NCBI GenBank assembly: GCA_965223815.1
Contig: OZ245019.1
Location: forward strand, 2,728,001-2,792,000
DNA: 64,000 nt
Reading direction: 5' to 3'
Source: HKST-UBA178 sp965223815
GTDB taxonomy: Bacteria; Pseudomonadota; Gammaproteobacteria; Chromatiales; Chromatiaceae
Numbering within the stretch: position 1 is the stretch's first letter; each line of letters starts with the position of its first letter. The notes beneath the pieces were generated by a model. The model had not been told where the DNA came from and searched no databases. It was given only the letters and a program-made list of their open reading frames with translations. Made by a program: the position numbers and the translations under genes. Shown piece by piece: positions 1 through 8,453 of the stretch.

Positions 1-1542
1 AGGCCCAAGCTTGGTGATAGCGTTGTCCGGACAAATACCATAACAGTTGTCACATTCGAAACAGTTGCCGCAGGACATGCAGCGGCGCGCCTCAAACAGT
101 GCATTCTCCTCGGTCAAGTCGCCAACGACTTCAGCGAATCCGCTTTGCCTCCGAATCACCTCCAGGGTCGGTCTGACGGTCCTTGGGGCATCCGAATAAT
201 ACCAGGGGTTCAGCATGTCGTATGAGACCACTTGATGTTTCTCCCCCGGATCATACTGCCCGTTCCTGAGCCAGGCATCGATGTTTCGTGCTGCTTTTTT
301 TCCATGGCCGATGGCAGTGGTTACCGTACGCTCAGAAGGCACCATGTCCCCTCCCGCAAAAACTCCTGGAACCGCCGTCATCATACCGCTATCGACGGTC
401 ACCACTCCCCAGTTGATCTCAATATCCGGCAGCGTATCGAGCAGGCTCAACTCGGTATCCTGGCCTAGGGCCATCACTAGTACATCCCCCTCAATCTCCT
501 CAAACTGACCGGTGGGATGAGGCCGCCCGTCATCGCCGGCAACCATCTTCTCCAGCACAAACGTCTTGCCCCGAATTTCCTTGATGGTACGCAAGTTGAG
601 AATATCGACGGTCTCCTCCAGCGCCTCATGGATCTCGAATTCGTGCGCCGCCATTCGTTCGCGGGCTCGGCGCACGATCACCTTGGGTGTAAAACCGGTG
701 AGCCTTTTGGCAGAGCGAGCGACATCCATGGCGGTGTTGCCGCCGCCGTAAACCACCACCTGGCCTTTCAGGTAGTTAGTCTGCTCCAACTCCACTTCCC
801 GCAGCAGCGTAATGCCTTCCACTACGGTCACATCACCGGTCATGGGTATATCCAATGATTTTGGGGTATGCGCTCCGGTGGCCAGGAAGGCTGCATCATA
901 TCCGCCTTGTGCCATCGCCTCTTTCAAATCCGCAACCGGTGAATTGAGCTTGATCTCCACCCCCATTTCCTCGATGCGATTGATCTCCGCGTTGAGACGC
1001 TCCCGTGGCAGCCGATACTTGGGTATACCCCAACGCAACATGCCTCCCGCTTTGGCCGAAGACTCGTAAACGGATACCTCGTGTCCCAAACGCCGCAAGT
1101 GGTAAGCGGCCGACAGCCCTCCGGGCCCGGCCCCCACCACCAGCACGCGCTTGCCGGTGGACTCTCCAGCCTCGATTTTCCAGTCGTATTTTATGGCTTG
1201 ATCACCGAGAAACCGTTCAACCGAGTTGATACCGACGGATTCGTCGAGCTGAACCCGGTTGCAGGCCGTCTCGCAGGGTTGATAACAGACACGCCCCATA
1301 ATGGATGGAAAGGGGTTCTCCTCCATAATCTTTCGCCAGGCGGCCTCGTAGTTCCCCTCCTCTGCGTCAAACAACCATGCCTGGATATTCTCTCCGGCCG
1401 GGCAGGCATTGTTGCAGGGAGGAAGGCGATCAACATATACCGGCCGGCTGGTACGCCAGGTACCGGTTTTGTTGAGCAGGCTGGTGCCGACATCCAGAGT
1501 AACCGCAAAGGGTTTGGTTTGTATTACTGACTCGTCACTCAT
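1..1542 (-). CDS. GltD-like NAD(P)H/FAD oxidoreductase with C-terminal [4Fe-4S] domain, por-operon electron-transfer subunit (3' end cut by window)
   Basis: The frame stays open from an ATG at 1542-1540 to the left edge (514 codons), so the stop is outside the window. The N-terminal part has the Cys-rich segment of glutamate-synthase small subunits (PPCNNACPAGENIQAW, then CYQPCETACNR). Two Rossmann motifs follow: VVGAGPGGLSAAYHLRR for FAD and VVYGGGNTAMDVAR for NAD(P). The visible C-terminus is a ferredoxin-like CMSCGNCFECDNCYGICP cluster. The ATG overlaps the porB stop by 8 nt, so the genes are translationally coupled. I infer that it replaces the small PorD ferredoxin subunit and passes electrons between the oxidoreductase and NAD(P)H. 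The direction is unknown. Confidence 0.85.
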   Translation of the reverse strand, partial: MSDESVIQTKPFAVTLDVGTSLLNKTGTWRTSRPVYVDRLPPCNNACPAGENIQAWLFDAEEGNYEAAWRKIMEENPFPSIMGRVCYQPCETACNRVQLDESVGINSVERFLGDQAIKYDWKIEAGESTGKRVLVVGAGPGGLSAAYHLRRLGHEVSVYESSAKAGGMLRWGIPKYRLPRERLNAEINRIEEMGVEIKLNSPVADLKEAMAQGGYDAAFLATGAHTPKSLDIPMTGDVTVVEGITLLREVELEQTNYLKGQVVVYGGGNTAMDVARSAKRLTGFTPKVIVRRARERMAAHEFEIHEALEETVDILNLRTIKEIRGKTFVLEKMVAGDDGRPHPTGQFEEIEGDVLVMALGQDTELSLLDTLPDIEINWGVVTVDSGMMTAVPGVFAGGDMVPSERTVTTAIGHGKKAARNIDAWLRNGQYDPGEKHQVVSYDMLNPWYYSDAPRTVRPTLEVIRRQSGFAEVVGDLTEENALFEARRCMSCGNCFECDNCYGICPDNAITKLGP

Positions 1543-2557
1543 TGCTGCCTCCTTCCCCGGACATCAGGTCGAACCGCTTGATATTGCGTTCAGCGATACC
1601 CTCCAGCTGTTGCAGCTGATGGGCGTTTCCCGGCTTGAATACATGCGCGAACCGCTTTTGCAGTTTGAGATACTCGGCAACCGGAATCCGGTTTCGGATC
1701 TTGGTTACCGCGGTGATCTCTCCATACTCCCCCTCCAACAAGGGGAACATACCGGATTCAACCGCGTAGCGAGCCACTTTGATGGTATCCCCGGGTATGG
1801 AACCCCAGCCCAGAGGACAGGGAACGAAAATCTCTATATACCTCGCGCCCCGGATCTGCATCGCCTTGACCACTTTGTGCTCCAGATCGTGGAGGTCATG
1901 TACCGAAGCCGTAGCCACGTAGGGAATCTGATGAGCAATCGCGATCAATGGCACGCTTTTGCCTGTGTTGAAGGCATTGCCCGGTTCCTCACCTACCGGC
2001 ATGGTTGTCGCGGTTCGGGCCGCCGCAGGTGTAGCGCTCGACCGCTGCACACCGGTATTCATATAGGCTTGGTTGTTGTAACAGATGTAGAGCACATCAT
2101 CATTGCGGTCGAAAGTGCCTGAGAGGCACCCCAGGCCGATGTCCGTAGTACCACCGTCCCCGCCCTGGGCGATAACCCGCACATTGTCCTTGCCCTTGGC
2201 TTTCAGCGCCGCAGCGATACCTGAGGCCACGGCGGATGCATTTCCAAACAGGGAGTGGATCCAGGGAATGGACCAGGCAGTCTCCGGATAGGGGGTGGTG
2301 AACACCTCCAAGCAACCCGTGGCGTTGGCGGCGATGAGTTGATTATCGGTCACGCGCATAGCCGCATCTATGGCAAAGCGAGCACCCAGGGCCTCACCGC
2401 AGCCCTGGCAGGCACGGTGGCCCGAGTCCAGGGAGTTGGAACGATCGAGGGTGGCTTGTACGCTACGTTGTTCTTCATCCAGCAGACGGTTGCCGACGGT
2501 GAAGGTCCCGGTCTGGTAGAACTTAACTTTTTGTCTTGATTCGGGTAATTGTGGCAT
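1535..2557 (-). CDS. porB: Pyruvate:ferredoxin oxidoreductase, beta subunit (TPP-binding)
   Basis: This 340-aa protein is the beta subunit of a four-subunit 2-oxoacid:ferredoxin oxidoreductase. It binds thiamine pyrophosphate and a [4Fe-4S] cluster. Visible features are the ACQGCGEALGA motif (Cys50 and Cys53), the GCLEVFTT segment and the TPP motif starting GDGGTTD at about residue 133, with the conserved Asn in YNNQAYMNTG. The length fits PorB (310-340 aa) better than the shorter 2-oxoglutarate enzyme beta subunit (~290 aa). It starts 12 nt after porA and ends inside the start of the flavoprotein gene. The substrate call of pyruvate rests on architecture and operon layout, so another 2-oxoacid remains possible. 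Confidence 0.88.
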   Translation of the reverse strand: MPQLPESRQKVKFYQTGTFTVGNRLLDEEQRSVQATLDRSNSLDSGHRACQGCGEALGARFAIDAAMRVTDNQLIAANATGCLEVFTTPYPETAWSIPWIHSLFGNASAVASGIAAALKAKGKDNVRVIAQGGDGGTTDIGLGCLSGTFDRNDDVLYICYNNQAYMNTGVQRSSATPAAARTATTMPVGEEPGNAFNTGKSVPLIAIAHQIPYVATASVHDLHDLEHKVVKAMQIRGARYIEIFVPCPLGWGSIPGDTIKVARYAVESGMFPLLEGEYGEITAVTKIRNRIPVAEYLKLQKRFAHVFKPGNAHQLQQLEGIAERNIKRFDLMSGEGGSNE

Positions 2558-2569
2558 CTCTCCCTCCTG

Positions 2570-3826
2570 CTAAATGGTTTTGGCGGCGGCAACAACACCC
2601 ACGTCGTGGAGAATGTTTTCCGCAATCGAGCCGGAGTGCCGCTGGGCTTTCTCTCGCTCCAACTCGCGATTGACGACATCCATCCGCATGTCGTGAAAGT
2701 GAATGTTGTGCAGCTCATCACGCAATCCTTTTCCGAACATGCGCCGCAAGTTAGCGCGGGTGATCGGCCTTCCGCCCAATCCCCCAATCACCGAATGTAC
2801 CTTGAGATCCATATCACGGGTCGCCATGCGCACATCGTTTGCGAGGATTCCTCCCAGCCCCACCGCCAGGGATTTTTCAAAAACAATGACTCGCTTGGCA
2901 TCCTTTAATGCAAGACGCACCGCCTCGATCGGAAAGGGCCTGAAAGAGCGCAGCGTCAAGGCACCAATCGAATGCCCTTCATCGCGCATTTCCACCAGCA
3001 CCTCTTTCATGGTCCCGATAACCGAGCCCATAGTCACCACCACAGTCTCCTTACCGGCACTCTCGAATGTTTTTAACAACCCTCCCGAATCTCTGCCGAT
3101 GAGGCTTTCGAACTCCTCCGCCTGTTTGGGTATTAACTTCAGTGCTTCCCGCTGCTTATGATGAGCCAGATAGCGGACTTCGGTGAAGGCCTCCGGTCCT
3201 ACCATCGCTCCCATCGAAAGCGGGGCAGCAGGGTCGAGCACTTGACGCGGCTGAAATGGAGGAAGAAAGCCGTCGACTTCCTCTTGTGAGGGCATATCCA
3301 CCTGGGAGTAGGAGTGGGTGAGAATAAATCCGTCCATGCAGACCATAACCGGCATGCTCAACTCCTCAGCCAGCTTGAAAGCCTGTATGTGGACATCCAC
3401 CGCCTGCTGGTTACTCTCCACAAACAACTGGATCCAGCCGGCATCCCTGGCGGACATCGAGTCGCTCCAATCGTTCCAGATATTGATCGGTGCACCGATA
3501 GCACGATTTCCAACTGTCATGACGATCGGCAGGCCCATGCCAGAAGCGTTGTACACCGCCTCCATCATGAAAAGAATCCCTTGGCTGGAAGTCGCCGTAT
3601 AACTGCGCGCGCCCGCTGCCGACGAGCCGATGCACGCGGAGAGTGCACCGAACTCCGATTCCACGAGCAAAAATTCACAGGGCGAAATCTCACCCCCCTT
3701 CACCATCTTGCCGAGGTCCTCGACGATGTGGGTCTGAGGCGTAATCGGATAGGCCGAGATCACCTCGGGGCGACACAGGGCAACCGCTCCCGCCACTGCT
3801 TGTGAACCTTCTATCTGCTTCAACAT
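2570..3826 (-). CDS. porA: Pyruvate:ferredoxin oxidoreductase, alpha subunit
   Basis: This 418-aa protein has the N-terminal SAYPITPQTHIVEDL signature of the pyrimidine-binding domain of PorA-type alpha subunits. ATSSQGILFMMEAVYNASG and a C-terminal domain with GSVIGTMKEVL and GIGALTLRSFRPFP-like segments follow. With PorB and PorG it catalyses CoA-dependent oxidative decarboxylation of pyruvate to acetyl-CoA, or the reverse carboxylation, with ferredoxin. A GAGGAGAG stretch lies upstream of the ATG. It lies 31 nt after porG and 12 nt before porB in one transcription unit. The separate gamma and alpha genes argue for the archaeal/bacterial four-subunit type, not the single-chain NifJ type found at 13-18 kb. 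Confidence 0.88.
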   Translation of the reverse strand: MLKQIEGSQAVAGAVALCRPEVISAYPITPQTHIVEDLGKMVKGGEISPCEFLLVESEFGALSACIGSSAAGARSYTATSSQGILFMMEAVYNASGMGLPIVMTVGNRAIGAPINIWNDWSDSMSARDAGWIQLFVESNQQAVDVHIQAFKLAEELSMPVMVCMDGFILTHSYSQVDMPSQEEVDGFLPPFQPRQVLDPAAPLSMGAMVGPEAFTEVRYLAHHKQREALKLIPKQAEEFESLIGRDSGGLLKTFESAGKETVVVTMGSVIGTMKEVLVEMRDEGHSIGALTLRSFRPFPIEAVRLALKDAKRVIVFEKSLAVGLGGILANDVRMATRDMDLKVHSVIGGLGGRPITRANLRRMFGKGLRDELHNIHFHDMRMDVVNRELEREKAQRHSGSIAENILHDVGVVAAAKTI

Positions 3827-3857
3827 ACCTTGTCTCTCCTCTGTTATTCGCCCTTAG

Positions 3858-4415
3858 TCAGAGTGTTGCCTGATCGTGTGCCGCCTGCGCCGCAATCACA
3901 TTGGCTTGGCCCACCTCGCCGGGAAATTTCTTGCTGATAGCGCTACACACCGAGTCAATGTGGATCTCATCGCTCATCGCGGCCAATGCCCCCAACAGCA
4001 CCGTATTCGGTGTTGGGCGCTTCAAGTGTTGCATCGCCAGTTCAGTGGCAGATACAGCCACGACATGACCCTTGGGCAACCTATCGGTTGCCCCCTCGAT
4101 ATTGAGTTCCTCCAGTGGCTTGGAGGTATTGATCAGCACCCAGCCGTCCTCTTTCAACCCGGCGAAGACATCAATGGCGTGAAACAGGGTGGGATCCTGG
4201 ACTATCAGTAAGTCGGGATCGAGTACCGGTTCACGTAACTCGATGGGATTCTGGTCTATCCGAACATAGGCAACCACTGGCGCCCCCATCCGCTCCGAAC
4301 CGAAGCTTGGCACGGCCTGGGAATGCTTGCCCTCTTCGAAAGCGGCAATCGACAGCATTTCTGCGGCCGACACAACTCCCTGCCCTCCCCTGCCGTGAAT
4401 TCTTACCTGAAACAT
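3858..4415 (-). CDS. porG: Pyruvate:ferredoxin oxidoreductase, gamma subunit
   Basis: This 185-aa protein has the family signature RIHGRGGQGVVSAAEML near its N-terminus and VPSFGSERMGAPV shortly after. It is the gamma subunit and lines the CoA-binding side of the complex. It is the first gene of the operon porG-porA-porB-flavoprotein. A strong ribosome-binding site (GAGGAG, 7 nt before the ATG) decides the start. No gene lies immediately upstream, so the operon promoter is expected in the region right of 4415. Confidence 0.88.
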   Translation of the reverse strand: MFQVRIHGRGGQGVVSAAEMLSIAAFEEGKHSQAVPSFGSERMGAPVVAYVRIDQNPIELREPVLDPDLLIVQDPTLFHAIDVFAGLKEDGWVLINTSKPLEELNIEGATDRLPKGHVVAVSATELAMQHLKRPTPNTVLLGALAAMSDEIHIDSVCSAISKKFPGEVGQANVIAAQAAHDQATL

Positions 4416-5206
4416 TTGTACGCTCCTCGCAATGTATTTGGATGATTCTGGAATCTATGATGACTTGTCCACCGCATGCCGGGATTCGGACCGAAACCGA
4501 TTTGACACGCGCCCAAGATAATACCGGTGGTTTTTTTGCAGCTGTGCTCCAGCGGGTCCACCTGTCGACGATCCGATTTCTAACTTCGCCACACAGATCG
4601 GCGGGTAAATCGGAGCAGTAACCGCCATGTACTCAGACGAGGCCCGTGATTGATTCGCTTAGGCCGTTAGATGCTGCAGCGCTTGAGGTGAGACCATTGC
4701 GGAGCGGGATCAGGCTCATGTGCATTGTTCGTCTCATCTTGGTGAATGGCTTCATTTTGGTGCCGGGAAATTCCTGCAGGTTAGCTGTTGTTTTATTTTA
4801 TACCCATATATAATTTCCATATTACGCTCACTGCACTGCAGTTATCAACCTGCTTATCAGGTCAACTTTTTGAGCATCCTATGTTACTGGCCGGAAGCGC
4901 GATCTGGGCCGAAGCAGGGTTTACAATCTCAAGCAGCTTGATACATGGGTCAACAGGGAAACAGTGGGGAAAGCGACCACTGGGGGAATAGTAAAGCTGT
5001 ATCGGCGGGAGATGCAAAAGGCAATGCCTGAGACCACAGCCCAAGATCCGACCATTCTTCTAGCGCGAATGTTTTCACCGGTTTGAGGAATGGTAACTTT
5101 CTGAAATTTGGCTATGGTTAACTACAGATTCGTCTGCGTTAGGCCGAAACAACATCCTTCGAACCCCAGAGCATCACATACCAATCACCAAACGGAGACA
5201 AGATCG
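4416..5206. other. Long intergenic region upstream of porG
   Basis: About 790 bp without a convincing gene. Short frames here (for example near 4720-4990) have no ribosome-binding site, no recognisable motif and poor codon use. The stretch near 4780-4880 is AT-rich. It must hold the promoter of the por operon (leftward) and of the small gene starting at 5207 (rightward). I could not fix -35/-10 boxes with confidence. Confidence 0.5.
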
Positions 5207-5380
5207 GTGGACAAGAAAAAAACCGAGAGTGGAGATCAAGCCCATGGAAACAGCAGTGACCCAGAGGGCGGAGACAAATCTAACGAAGTAATGTGCTGGA
5301 AGGATCCGACCAAGGCCTGCCAGTGCAAGTGGCCCCAACGGGGAATATTCTGTGGTCGTTTTCCGCTCCCCACTGACTGA
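5207..5380 (+). CDS. Small Cys-rich hypothetical protein (57 aa)
   Basis: I read a GTG start at 5207 because a GGAGA sequence lies 9 nt upstream. A longer in-frame ATG at 5108 lacks such a site. The product begins MDKKKTESGDQ, is strongly hydrophilic for about 28 residues, then ends in a compact segment with four cysteines (CWKDPTKACQCKWPQ, then FCGRF). It might bind metal or form disulfides. I do not recognise a family. A strong hairpin lies 16 nt after the stop, as expected for the end of a short transcript. This context raises my confidence that it is a real gene. Confidence 0.5.
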   Translation: MDKKKTESGDQAHGNSSDPEGGDKSNEVMCWKDPTKACQCKWPQRGIFCGRFPLPTD

Positions 5381-5395
5381 GTTCGGTCTACATGA

Positions 5396-5423
5396 ACTGC
5401 CCGTCTCACGTTAGACGGGCAGT
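5396..5423 (+). terminator. Perfect 11-bp stem-loop, likely terminator
   Basis: ACTGCCCGTCT (5396-5406) pairs perfectly with AGACGGGCAGT (5413-5423) across a 6-nt loop. Only a short CTTT follows, so it is a weak intrinsic terminator by U-tract but a strong hairpin. It follows the 57-aa gene. Confidence 0.65.
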
Positions 5424-5547
5424 CTTTAAGCCGCCCACCCCTCAACGCAGCGATGAGGAGCGAGCGCCAATCCGCTTCGTTAACCGTTTGTAAAAATCAC
5501 ACAGTCCCCCTGTGCAGGGATTCCCACAAAAAACTCCGGTATACCGC

Positions 5548-7431
5548 ATGCATGATATTTTCATCAGCTATGCCCGAGAAGACGCGGAATGGGTCGAACG
5601 TCTCTGCCGCCGGATGGAAGCGCAGGGATTCAGCGTTTGGAAGGATTCCGCCATTCCCACTGGCCGCGCTTTCGGTCGTGTAATCGAGCAGGCCATTGAA
5701 GCCGCCAGCGTGGTCGTAGTGGTCTGGTCGAAACATTCCGTGGAATCTGACTGGGTACGGGCGGAGGCGATGGAAGGGCTCAAGCGCAATATCCTGGTCC
5801 CTCTGCTGAAGGAACAGTGCGAACCCCCCTTGCGTTACCGAACCCTGCAGACCTCGGATCTCACCCGCTGGCGTTTTCAGCCCCGGTATCCGGCTTTTTT
5901 GGATTTACTGGCCGCCTGTAGAGAAATAACCGGCGGGCGAGTCTCCATCCAATCCAACGCGCAGCAACAGGCTCCCGCGGTCGAAACATTTTGGAGCAAT
6001 CGTCGGCAGTTGGCGATAGCGGGAGTGACCGCCCTCGCTCTCCTGGTTGCCTTGGGTATCTGGAAACGGCTGGAGAGTAGTAAGCGGCAACAGAGTGCGC
6101 TGAGTCTGACGGTCGCGGCGGAATCGATATTGAATCAACTGGAAAGCGAACAGCGGCGCAGCCGTCTCTACTGGAGATTTTTTCTGGACCGGAAAGCGGG
6201 ACAAGCATCAATAGAGAGAGCAGTTTTGCTCTCACTGGAGGCTGTCGCTAGAGACCCTTCCCCAAGAACACTGCAGGTCCTGGAGTCGGGCCTCAGATTG
6301 TTGCCTTTACCTCGAAGTGGTACACCCGGATACGGCACCACCAGCCTAGCCACGGTAGCAACTGGGGGTAGCCGGGTAGCCTGGGCTCACCGGGAGATAA
6401 TTCAGCAACTGGACCTCAACCATCCAAGTGCGTTGACACGCCTGGAGAACAGCGAGTACGTATCACACCTCCAATTCCTTTCTGGCAGCTACCCCTTGAT
6501 GACTGTCGGTGTCAAGGGTGCTATCGATCTGTGGAAACCCCATACCGGAGAGCGGCGAACTCTGAATGCTGCAGCTGAAGCACCACTATTGTCTGTGGCA
6601 TTGGCCGACGACGGCAATACCCTCGCGCTCCACCAGCAGGGATTCGCAACAATCTGGGAGCTTGGCTCAGGTCAGTTGAAAGCACGAATCGCCACCGAAA
6701 GCGACCCACTTGTGGGCAACGCCCAGAGTATTGCATTGGCCCCTGACGGTAGAAGACTGGCAATTGCCGGTCGGCAAAATATCCAAGTTCGAGACCTGAT
6801 GGAGGAAGCCAATAGTTATGAATTGAATTTCGAGTACCTGGTTAGCGCGCTAAGCTTCGATCCGGCCGGGACTACACTCGCTAGCGCCTCGACCAGTGGG
6901 GAAAACCGGATTATCGAAGTATCGTCGGGGAAGGTCAGTCAAATATTTCAGGGCCTTGCGGCGAGAACGATACACTTCTCCGACAACGGAGAATGGGTAG
7001 TGAGATCCGCTTCCGGGCGGGTTGCGGTAGCCAAGGCGACCCGTCAGCAGGCACCAATTCTGACTTACAGCCATGATGACAGCATAACCGCAGTAGCATT
7101 CAGCACAGACGGGCGGCACATCGCTACCGGAGGGCGGGATGGTGTGTTGCGAGTGTGGAACTTGAACAACGGTCGCGAGCTGTTGCGTCAGGGATTCCTA
7201 TCGAAGGTTCTAGACCTCGGTTTCAGCAGCGACGGAACGCTGGTAACAGCCGTGAGCGGCGATGGTGAGATCCGGCAATTTCCTTTGACCTACGAGGATC
7301 CGGCAGCAGCTGCGTGCCAAAGGATCCAACGGCAGCTAACCATTGAAGAGTGGCGAAACTACCTTCCAGAGGAAAGTTATCGTGTTCAGTGTCCGGACCT
7401 GGGGCAATCGTCATCACCTTTGGAGCGGTAG
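5548..7431 (+). CDS. TIR-domain protein with transmembrane helix and WD40 repeats
   Basis: 627 aa from the ATG at 5548, which places the TIR strand HDIFISYAREDAEWV right at the N-terminus. The TIR domain covers about residues 2-110. Glu73 in SDWVRAEAMEG sits where NAD-hydrolysing TIR domains keep their catalytic Glu. A membrane helix follows at about 153-172 (AIAGVTALALLVALGIW), then a helical linker and a beta-propeller-like region (about 265-600) with WD40-type motifs such as HIATGGRDGVLRVWNL. The likely layout is a cytosolic TIR domain with the propeller across the membrane, or both parts cytosolic around a hairpin. The function is unknown. Bacterial TIR proteins often act as NADase effectors or scaffolds in defence and signalling. 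It converges on the esterase gene with a 9-bp gap. Confidence 0.82.
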   Translation: MHDIFISYAREDAEWVERLCRRMEAQGFSVWKDSAIPTGRAFGRVIEQAIEAASVVVVVWSKHSVESDWVRAEAMEGLKRNILVPLLKEQCEPPLRYRTLQTSDLTRWRFQPRYPAFLDLLAACREITGGRVSIQSNAQQQAPAVETFWSNRRQLAIAGVTALALLVALGIWKRLESSKRQQSALSLTVAAESILNQLESEQRRSRLYWRFFLDRKAGQASIERAVLLSLEAVARDPSPRTLQVLESGLRLLPLPRSGTPGYGTTSLATVATGGSRVAWAHREIIQQLDLNHPSALTRLENSEYVSHLQFLSGSYPLMTVGVKGAIDLWKPHTGERRTLNAAAEAPLLSVALADDGNTLALHQQGFATIWELGSGQLKARIATESDPLVGNAQSIALAPDGRRLAIAGRQNIQVRDLMEEANSYELNFEYLVSALSFDPAGTTLASASTSGENRIIEVSSGKVSQIFQGLAARTIHFSDNGEWVVRSASGRVAVAKATRQQAPILTYSHDDSITAVAFSTDGRHIATGGRDGVLRVWNLNNGRELLRQGFLSKVLDLGFSSDGTLVTAVSGDGEIRQFPLTYEDPAAAACQRIQRQLTIEEWRNYLPEESYRVQCPDLGQSSSPLER

Positions 7432-7440
7432 TGGCCAGCA

Positions 7441-8103
7441 TCAGTTCAGCAGCCAACGTTTAATCCAATAGCCGATCTCCTGAATTTCCTCCATACAAAC
7501 GCTGTGCTCCATGGGGTAGGTTTTGTATTCCACATCATAACCCCGCGCCGACAATGCATCGTACCCCTCTCGTCCAATCCTCTCCGGCACCATCGGATCA
7601 TGGTCACCATGGTACAGCCGGATCGGTAGCCGGCTATTACCGCTATGGGGTTCGATACAATCCTTGGTGGCGAAATAGGTGGATAGTCCCAGCAGGCCGG
7701 CGAGGGGCTGAGAGTAGGTGAGCGCGGCCTGAATCGCCACCGCTCCTCCCTGGGAAAATCCTGCCACCAGAATACGGCTGCTCTCTATCCCCCGCTCCCG
7801 CTCCCTGTCGATGAGCTCCACTATCGCTTGAGCCGAAGCCATGAGTTGGGGTATATCGACCTTGCGCTCGATACTTGCCTCGATAATGTCATACCAGGCG
7901 GGCATTACATAACCACCGTTTATGGTCACCGGAATCGAGGGTGCGTGGGGAAATATGAATCGAATGGCAGCCGCTGCCGGCAACCCCAATTCGGGCACAA
8001 TAGGTTCGAAATCGTGGCCGTCCGCCCCTAGGCCATGCAGCCATATTATTGCGGCATCGGCGGTGGACTGTGGCTCGATCTCAACACAAGGCAGATAGGA
8101 CAT
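7441..8103 (-). CDS. Carboxylesterase/phospholipase, alpha/beta-hydrolase family
   Basis: This 220-aa protein matches the small carboxylesterase/lysophospholipase family. It has an oxyanion-hole motif WLHGLGADGHDF near residue 23, the nucleophile elbow GFSQGG (catalytic Ser), an acid segment YHGDHDPMVP (Asp) and a terminal MEHSV (His), so the full triad is present. There is no signal peptide, so it should be cytoplasmic. It would hydrolyse short-chain esters or lysophospholipids. It is transcribed divergently from pckG and is convergent with the TIR-WD40 gene. Confidence 0.85.
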   Translation of the reverse strand: MSYLPCVEIEPQSTADAAIIWLHGLGADGHDFEPIVPELGLPAAAAIRFIFPHAPSIPVTINGGYVMPAWYDIIEASIERKVDIPQLMASAQAIVELIDRERERGIESSRILVAGFSQGGAVAIQAALTYSQPLAGLLGLSTYFATKDCIEPHSGNSRLPIRLYHGDHDPMVPERIGREGYDALSARGYDVEYKTYPMEHSVCMEEIQEIGYWIKRWLLN

Positions 8104-8447
8104 GATAGGAGATTTATCCTTGATTGGTGTGGGCTCATAAGCTTACACGTTTAGACATACCGGCTGCATGCGTTGGATCACTGATTATCGCACCAACCAG
8201 ACATATTTCGGTCACACAGATTCCGCATAATCCATCAGGTCGGGTACCGATTGAGCCGACGATCTGGGGGACATCACACGGCAATGCTGACCTATGGCAA
8301 GTCTTGAGCAAGATAGCCCCTGAGTGGGTAGCACCCCCAAGTATATGGTGGTAAATTCGAAGCTATTAATCGAACGGGTCCTGTGAACTGCGGAAGTAAC
8401 ATTTTTCGTTTTCTGCAGCGACCGATTTTTGACCTAAAGAGGGACAG
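8104..8447. promoter_or_regulatory. Divergent promoter region between esterase and pckG
   Basis: About 344 bp separate two divergent start codons, so this region must carry both promoters. I see no open frame with support and could not assign specific -35/-10 elements or operators. Confidence 0.4.
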
Positions 8448-8453
8448 GTGATT

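Noticed and set aside
4720..4991. Two short overlapping frames upstream of porG
   Set aside because: No ribosome-binding site, no conserved pattern, and they overlap each other.
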